Assembly (NCBI GenBank): GCA_029571215.1
Contig: JAKPTE010000002.1
Coordinates: 1-57,818 of the forward strand
Reading direction: 5' to 3'
DNA length: 57,818 nucleotides
Origin: Bacteroidota bacterium
GTDB lineage: Bacteria > Bacteroidota > Bacteroidia > Bacteroidales > JAAYUG01
Shown piece by piece: positions 53,801 through 57,818 of this stretch (position 1 is its first letter; each line of letters starts with the position of its first letter). The notes below the pieces were generated by a model that was not told the origin of the DNA, made no database searches, and was given only the letters and a program-made list of their open reading frames with translations. The translations under genes were made by a program, and so were the position numbers.

Positions 53801-54697
53801 TCGAAGGGAGAAATTGTTGGTCTGGTAGGAATTGGCCGCGATATTACCCAACAGAAATTGTCGGAAGAGAAGCTGATCGCTCAGGCGCATCACCTGCAGG
53901 AAGTCAACGTACTCCTTGAGGAACGACAGGAAGAAGTGCGACAGCAGGCAGAAGAACTACAAGCCCAGGCCGATCATCTTACCCAGGTAAACAAGGAACT
54001 GGAAAAGTTAAATGCTACTAAAGACAAGCTTTTCTCCCTGATTGCCCACGACCTAAAAAATCCTTTCCATGCCATCAGCGGATTTGCAACCATGTTATCG
54101 CGCAATTTCAGTCAAATGAAAGAAAGGGAAAAACTTGAGATCATTGATATGATGAATCTTTCGGCTGAAACTGCCTACAACCTGCTCGAAAACCTGCTTC
54201 AATGGGCCCGCGCACAAACAAACCGCATCCGCTTTGAACCGGAACGGCTCAATCTCGACGAAGTGATCCGTGAAACCTTTGAGTTCCTGGCAACTTCAGC
54301 TCAGAAGAAACGAATCGAATTGCTGACTGAAAATACAGAAGTTTTTGTTATAGCTGACAAGAATATGCTCAGTACTATTCTGCGTAACCTTATTAGCAAT
54401 GCCATCAAATTCACTCCCGAAAAAGGAAAAGTTACTGTCAGCGCCTGCGAAGAGGATGGGAAAATTGAAGTTAGTGTAATTGATAATGGTATTGGCATGA
54501 CGGAACAGGTCAAAAGCAAGCTTTTCCAGCTCGAAGAACTACATACTTCCCCGGGAACTTCCGGCGAAACCGGAACCGGACTTGGCCTGATCGTCTGCAG
54601 GGAATTTGTGGAACGCCAGGGAGGAACCATCCGTGTGGAAAGTGAACCCATGAAAGGAAGCCGGTTTATTTTTACTCTTCCCAAAGCAGATATGTAG
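50870..54697 (+). CDS. Propeller-type sensor histidine kinase with PAS, no output domain
   Basis: Membrane sensor of 1275 residues resembling hybrid two-component (HTCS) sugar sensors: a signal segment (about 11-34), 14 two-component-propeller repeats with W[IF]GT..GG motifs, a Y_Y_Y domain (about 765-820), one membrane helix (834-853), a PAS domain (about 885-990), a coiled coil, a HisKA domain with His1060 (IAHDLKNPFH), and an HATPase_c domain ending the protein. It lacks the receiver and AraC helix-turn-helix of true HTCS and adds a PAS, so it needs a separate response regulator. It precedes xylBA, suggesting an oligosaccharide signal (inference). Confidence 0.92.
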   Translation: MATAVISYEQNRYRFTVLLFLCFLSIVPFSRAFGQSNVPRFSRLSTEDGLSQTTITSIAQDTTGFMWFGTWDGLNRYDGYTFTVFRPSPHDSTSISNNSIRTIFIDSRGRLWVGTDHGLNLYHPDKEIFTRIFHKPAEPGSLSSDVVRCIFEDSKKRIWFGTRGGGINLLENDSLHFSSFVNPKKGSTIPLENFVFCLETDKSTDGDYLLAGTEGGLFRLNVSTGKYSQVILPSLHITSAVMAIAYESDSVLWIATWDQGLIRWNQKKNICRQFLFNPSDPGSLPSNLVTTLVFTPNRELWIGTRGGGLGIWQPAQNKFQRLINAPGNINSLSDNSITSAFVGNDGTIWIGTQIGGINKYNIRQRHFKLYRNDPGNPYSLSSNIVTSIFQDSKGNLWIGTRESGLNRLNHQSSSFFRIKTLSSGSEGLSSNAITSFWQDPASPEILWIGTDGGGLNRMDLTTGKFKVFRRESNNPFSLSNNYVYSITGDKFGRIWIGTWGVPGRGGLDLFIPSSGRFINFPHRDKDSSTISSNAVMKVLCDSKNILWIGTKGGGLNKIKLYPPEQLRKTPGILRIYIHDENNPHSLSNNDVYAIYEDAEGVIWIGTGEGLNRYDQENDEFVRFTLQNGLPSNVVYGILDDRQGNLWVSTANGIARIDKTGDIRVYDKNDGLQENTFYPGAYFKSSSGELYFGGTGGLTYFHPDSITAVQQYPRVIITSVQVFNRKGVRQPEKFLSGKKGVSRYREITLSPFDFMITIEFAALEYVSPNKITYQYQLKGLSDEWIQTSASNRRATFTNLKPGDYQLSIALSGASETEEHGASLIIHVLPPFYNTWIFKLIIILVLIGLVAWLFINRISALRREKAQIAKKAEEDLFEERNQLRTLIDNMPDLIFIKDRESRFIVANKKLARIMGNRTPEELVGKTDFIYYPSRLANKFYQDEQQLMLTGTPIINQIEPGLDEEGKPAWISVTKVPLKNSKGEIVGLVGIGRDITQQKLSEEKLIAQAHHLQEVNVLLEERQEEVRQQAEELQAQADHLTQVNKELEKLNATKDKLFSLIAHDLKNPFHAISGFATMLSRNFSQMKEREKLEIIDMMNLSAETAYNLLENLLQWARAQTNRIRFEPERLNLDEVIRETFEFLATSAQKKRIELLTENTEVFVIADKNMLSTILRNLISNAIKFTPEKGKVTVSACEEDGKIEVSVIDNGIGMTEQVKSKLFQLEELHTSPGTSGETGTGLGLIVCREFVERQGGTIRVESEPMKGSRFIFTLPKADM

Positions 54698-54707
54698 CAA
54701 TTATTGC

Positions 54708-54715
54708 TATTTTCG
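54708..54715 (+). promoter_or_regulatory. Possible -7 box TATTTTCG of xylB
   Basis: One mismatch to TAnnTTTG, 29 nt before the xylB ATG and right after the kinase stop. No -33 element found. Confidence 0.3.
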
Positions 54716-54744
54716 TGCAGAGATTCATTTTTAAGGAAATTTCT

Positions 54745-56241
54745 ATGAAATTACTGGGGTATGACATTGGAAGCTCTTCGGTTAAGGCAAGTATTATAGA
54801 TGCCAATACGGGCAGATGCCTGGGCACAGTCTTCTTTCCAAAAACGGAAATGGAAATCAAAGCTGTTCGACCTGGCTGGGCCGAACAACACCCGGACACC
54901 TGGTGGCAAAACCTTGTGTTGGCAACCAGGGAAGTCATCGAACGGGCCGGAATTACCGTTTCCGAAATCAAAGCAATCGGCATTTCCTATCAGATGCATG
55001 GATTGGTAGTGGTTGACAAAAATGGCAACGTGCTCCGGCCGTCTATTATTTGGTGTGACAGCCGCGCGGTTTCTATCGGAGAAAAAGCATTCAGGGAAAT
55101 TGGCCCATCGGTGTGCCTCGAAAACCTGCTGAATTCTCCCGGAAATTTTACTGCTTCAAAACTTCGCTGGGTAAGGGAAAATGAACCTGACATCTATCGT
55201 CAGATTCATAAGATCATGCTACCAGGAGATTACATTGCCTGGCGCCTCACCGGAAGAATGGTTACTACTCCTTCCGGGCTATCAGAAGGAATTTTGTGGG
55301 ATTTCAGAAAAAACAATATTTCAAAAGACATCCTACAGTACTATGATATTGACGAAGCCCTGATTCCTGAAGTTGTTCCCACTTTTTCCGTTCAGGGTAA
55401 ACTGACCCGGGAAGCCGCACAGGAACTTGGACTGATGGAGGGAACACCCGTTGCTTACAGAGCAGGTGATCAGCCCAACAATGCACTCTCACTGAATGTT
55501 CTTAACCCGGGAGAAATTGCAGCTACGGCAGGAACTTCCGGAGTTGTTTACGGAGTGAGCGAAAAAATTACCTTCGACCCCAAAAGCCGGATTAATACGT
55601 TTGCTCATGTTAACCACACGCCAGGCCTCAACAGGCTCGGGGTGCTTCTTTGCATCAACGGAACCGGCATTCTGAATTCCTGGATCAGAAAGCATGTACT
55701 CGATGGCCTTAATTATGAACGAATGAACGAACTGGCCGAAACCATACCTCCCGGTTCGGAAGGCTTGCTGGTACTTCCTTTTGGAAATGGTGCCGAAAGA
55801 ATGCTGGAAAACAAAGACCCAGGAGCAGCCTTTGTCCATCTCAATTTCAATATGCATACCGCATCCCACCTTATAAGGGCAGCTCATGAAGGAATCGTCT
55901 TTTCATTCGCCTATGGGATGGAAATCATGAACCAGGTAGGTATCAGTCCTTCCGTGATCCGGGCCGGAAATGCCAACATGTTCCTTAGCCCTGTATTCCG
56001 GAAATCGCTTTCCACCCTCACTAATGCCCGAATCGAACTCTATGACACCGATGGCTCCCAGGGTGCAGCCAGAGGAGCAGGGATCGGAGCAGGAATCTAC
56101 AAAAACTATGCAGAAGCTTTTAGTCATCTGCACAAAATTGGCAGCATTGAACCTGATGCCTCGATCCGACCGGCGCTTGAAGAAGCTTATAACCAATGGA
56201 AACAATCGCTCGAAAACTATATCGGAAAATCAATAACTTAA
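54745..56241 (+). CDS. xylB: Xylulokinase
   Basis: FGGY-family kinase of 498 residues that phosphorylates D-xylulose to xylulose 5-phosphate for the pentose phosphate pathway. DIGSSSVKASI at the N terminus binds ATP; the sugar-binding region has QMHGLVV, and DQPNNA plus AATAGTSGVV form the second phosphate-binding area. ATG 54745 (MKLLGYDIG) is used; an earlier GTG start is unlikely. xylA follows 11 bp later. Confidence 0.95.
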   Translation: MKLLGYDIGSSSVKASIIDANTGRCLGTVFFPKTEMEIKAVRPGWAEQHPDTWWQNLVLATREVIERAGITVSEIKAIGISYQMHGLVVVDKNGNVLRPSIIWCDSRAVSIGEKAFREIGPSVCLENLLNSPGNFTASKLRWVRENEPDIYRQIHKIMLPGDYIAWRLTGRMVTTPSGLSEGILWDFRKNNISKDILQYYDIDEALIPEVVPTFSVQGKLTREAAQELGLMEGTPVAYRAGDQPNNALSLNVLNPGEIAATAGTSGVVYGVSEKITFDPKSRINTFAHVNHTPGLNRLGVLLCINGTGILNSWIRKHVLDGLNYERMNELAETIPPGSEGLLVLPFGNGAERMLENKDPGAAFVHLNFNMHTASHLIRAAHEGIVFSFAYGMEIMNQVGISPSVIRAGNANMFLSPVFRKSLSTLTNARIELYDTDGSQGAARGAGIGAGIYKNYAEAFSHLHKIGSIEPDASIRPALEEAYNQWKQSLENYIGKSIT

Positions 56242-56252
56242 ATTATTAAGCC

Positions 56253-57581
56253 ATGGATTATATAACTGGAAACAAAGAATTTTTCAAAGGAATAGGAAAA
56301 ATCCGGTACGAAGGGAAAGAATCAAGAAATCCCCTTTCCTTTAAGTTTTATGATGAAAACAAAGTAATCGGGGGAAAAACCCTTAAAGAACATCTTCGCT
56401 TTGCCATGGCTTATTGGCATACCTTATGCGGTACGGGGGGAGATCCTTTCGGCCCTGGCACGAAGAATTTCCCCTGGAATGCTGCTTCAGATCCCATGAC
56501 ACGCGCCAGAGACAAAATGGATGCTGCCTTCGAATTTATGACCAAAATAGGAATTCCTTTCTGGTGCTTTCACGATTATGATCTTGTGGAAGAAGCAGCC
56601 ACCCCTGCAGAATCAGAAAAAAGAGTTTTTGCCATGGTGGAGTATGCAAAAGAAAAGCAAAAGGCTTCAGGAGTAAGGCTTTTGTGGGGTACAGCTAATC
56701 TGTTCTCTCATCCCCGGTATATGAACGGCGCTGCTACCAATCCCGATTTCAATGTTCTGCCTTTTGCTGCTTTCCAGGTTAAAAATGCCATTCGTGCAAC
56801 CGTTGAACTCGGAGGTGAAGGATACGTTTTCTGGGGAGGTCGCGAAGGATACATGTCGCTCCTCAATACCAACATGAAACGGGAACTTGACCATCTGGGA
56901 CGTTTCCTGGCTATGGCCCGCGATTTTGGACGCAAAGCCGGTTTCAAAGGAACCTTCCTGATTGAACCCAAACCCATGGAACCCACCAAACACCAGTACG
57001 ATTTTGATGCAGCAACTGTCATCTCATTTTTACGGTATTACGGCCTTGACAAAGACTTTAAACTGAATATCGAGGTAAACCATGCTACCCTCGCCGGTCA
57101 TACTTTCCAGCATGAATTGCAGGTAGCAGCCGATGCAGGTATGTTCTGCAGCATTGACGCCAACCGGGGTGATTATATGAACGGATGGGATACCGACCAG
57201 TTCCCTATTGACCTCTACGAATTAACCGAAGCCATGCTAGTCATCCAGGAAGCAGGTGGATTCACCACAGGCGGCATTAATTTCGACGCCAAAACAAGGA
57301 GAAACTCAACTGACCTGGAGGATATCTTTATCGCACATATTGCCGGAATGGATGCCTTTGCCCGTGCTTTCGTGATTGCTCATAACATACTGGAAAATTC
57401 AGATTACAGAAAATTAAGGAAAGAACGGTATGCTTCCTTCGACAGCGGAAACGGGAAAAACTTTGAGGAAGGAAAACTCACTCTCGAAGAATTGAGCAAT
57501 CTGGTACATCAGGGAACTGAACCTGCCCAGATAAGCGGAAAACAGGAATTGTTCGAAGCCATTATCAACCAGTTTATTTAA
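56253..57581 (+). CDS. xylA: Xylose isomerase
   Basis: Class II xylose isomerase of 442 residues that converts D-xylose to D-xylulose with two divalent metals. Signatures: WCFHDYD with the catalytic His, [10 protein letters not shown], the metal ligand block [25 protein letters not shown], and [12 protein letters not shown]. Length is that of the Bacteroidota/fungal type. Co-transcribed with xylB. Confidence 0.98.
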   Translation: MDYITGNKEFFKGIGKIRYEGKESRNPLSFKFYDENKVIGGKTLKEHLRFAMAYWHTLCGTGGDPFGPGTKNFPWNAASDPMTRARDKMDAAFEFMTKIGIPFWCFHDYDLVEEAATPAESEKRVFAMVEYAKEKQKASGVRLLWGTANLFSHPRYMNGAATNPDFNVLPFAAFQVKNAIRATVELGGEGYVFWGGREGYMSLLNTNMKRELDHLGRFLAMARDFGRKAGFKGTFLIEPKPMEPTKHQYDFDAATVISFLRYYGLDKDFKLNIEVNHATLAGHTFQHELQVAADAGMFCSIDANRGDYMNGWDTDQFPIDLYELTEAMLVIQEAGGFTTGGINFDAKTRRNSTDLEDIFIAHIAGMDAFARAFVIAHNILENSDYRKLRKERYASFDSGNGKNFEEGKLTLEELSNLVHQGTEPAQISGKQELFEAIINQFI

Positions 57582-57589
57582 TCCTCAAT

Positions 57590-57611
57590 TGCCGGAAGCC
57601 GGCATTGTTTT
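57590..57611 (+). terminator. Weak hairpin after xylA
   Basis: TGCCGG-AAG-CCGGCA (57590-57604), a 6-bp stem with a 3-nt loop, 8 bp after the xylA stop, followed by TTG and TTTT. Short for an intrinsic terminator. Confidence 0.4.
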
Positions 57612-57702
57612 CGGATGACCAGAAAAGGTGCTGCTGCAGCAGAAAACAAAACGCCTTTGAGGTGAACCTGATGGGACTGACTCAAATGCATTCCTCAGAT
57701 TC

Positions 57703-57802
57703 AACCCGGATTATGCATTTGGAGCGAAGCGAACTAATGCATAGTGCGATAGCCTTGAGCATTGGCATCCGGGTTAATCCCGATGAAGCGAAGATTCATC
57801 GG
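57703..57802. repeat. Cluster of palindromic intergenic elements
   Basis: AACCCGGAT (57703-57711) pairs with ATCCGGGTT (57767-57775); TATGCATT (57712-57719) pairs with AATGCATA (57736-57743) around GGAGCGAAGCGAACT; CCGATGAA (57780-57787) pairs with TTCATCGG (57795-57802) around GCGAAGA. Two hairpins share a GCGAAG-type loop. The 237 bp after xylA hold no gene. Confidence 0.65.
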
Positions 57803-57818
57803 CCTGTAAGGTGTGGAA

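Noticed and set aside
1-57818. tRNA, rRNA, riboswitches, insertion sequences, integrases
   Set aside because: No cloverleaf, rRNA-like stretch, known riboswitch core or transposase/integrase protein was recognised by eye; a covariance-model scan would be needed to exclude small RNAs.

Overview
The window looks like a chromosomal segment of an anaerobic or facultatively anaerobic Bacteroidota, probably Bacteroidales/Marinilabiliales-like. Supporting signs are two large secreted proteins with type IX secretion (T9SS) C-terminal sorting domains (one with SprB repeats), many Bacteroidota-type -7 boxes (TAnnTTTG) just ahead of genes, a hybrid-two-component-like propeller sensor, and a uronate/xylose utilisation region. 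All assignments come from reading the sequence; no database search was run.

Layout. (1) 1-842: a tandem array of a self-complementary ~115-bp repeat rich in CACAGAT/ATCTGTG; related copies in the other orientation lie at 34.76-35.06 kb. (2) 1.05-14.87 kb: an FNR-like regulator with four candidate Fe-S cysteines, then an 18-gene operon for an ion-pumping group 4 [NiFe] hydrogenase: sulfhydrogenase-type beta and gamma diaphorase subunits, two ferredoxin subunits, the NuoH/B/C/D-like core with intact NiFe cysteines, a full set of Mrp antiporter-like subunits, a HycI-type maturation protease and a CBS protein. (3) 14.9-30.3 kb: PAS-rich hybrid kinase, acyltransferase-like protein, ispE, two T9SS cargo proteins, dnaB, YjjG-like phosphatase, DEAD-box helicase, rmuC and a secreted protein with a 21-residue Trp-Met repeat. 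(4) 30.5-34.6 kb: gamma-glutamyltransferase, then a NarL-type histidine kinase, a transglutaminase-like protein and a response regulator. (5) 35.2-40.3 kb: a heterodisulfide-reductase-like operon, hdrC-hdrB-hdrA-hdrC-hdrED fusion, resembling in order the C1-B1-A-C2 part of the sulfur-oxidising sHdr system, but with a membrane HdrE-HdrD fusion at the end. (6) 40.8-47.0 kb: hexuronate/pectin catabolism (DUF4861, kduD, kduI, lacI, eda, exuT) around a divergent promoter with a LacI operator. (7) 46.9-57.8 kb: S9-like hydrolase, MFS exporter, cellobiose-epimerase-like protein, a 14-blade propeller sensor kinase, xylB and xylA, then palindromic intergenic sequence.

Functional picture. The organism probably ferments plant-type polysaccharide sugars (unsaturated uronates through KduI/KduD/Eda, xylose through XylA/XylB) and handles the reductant with the membrane hydrogenase, whose NAD(P)H/flavin module and Mrp module would tie H2, pyridine nucleotide or ferredoxin, and an H+ or Na+ gradient together. 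The Hdr-like complex is a second redox module with an unknown thiol/disulfide or sulfur substrate. The two redox operons, the repeat-bearing secreted protein and the kinase-transglutaminase-regulator unit are the parts most worth a second look.
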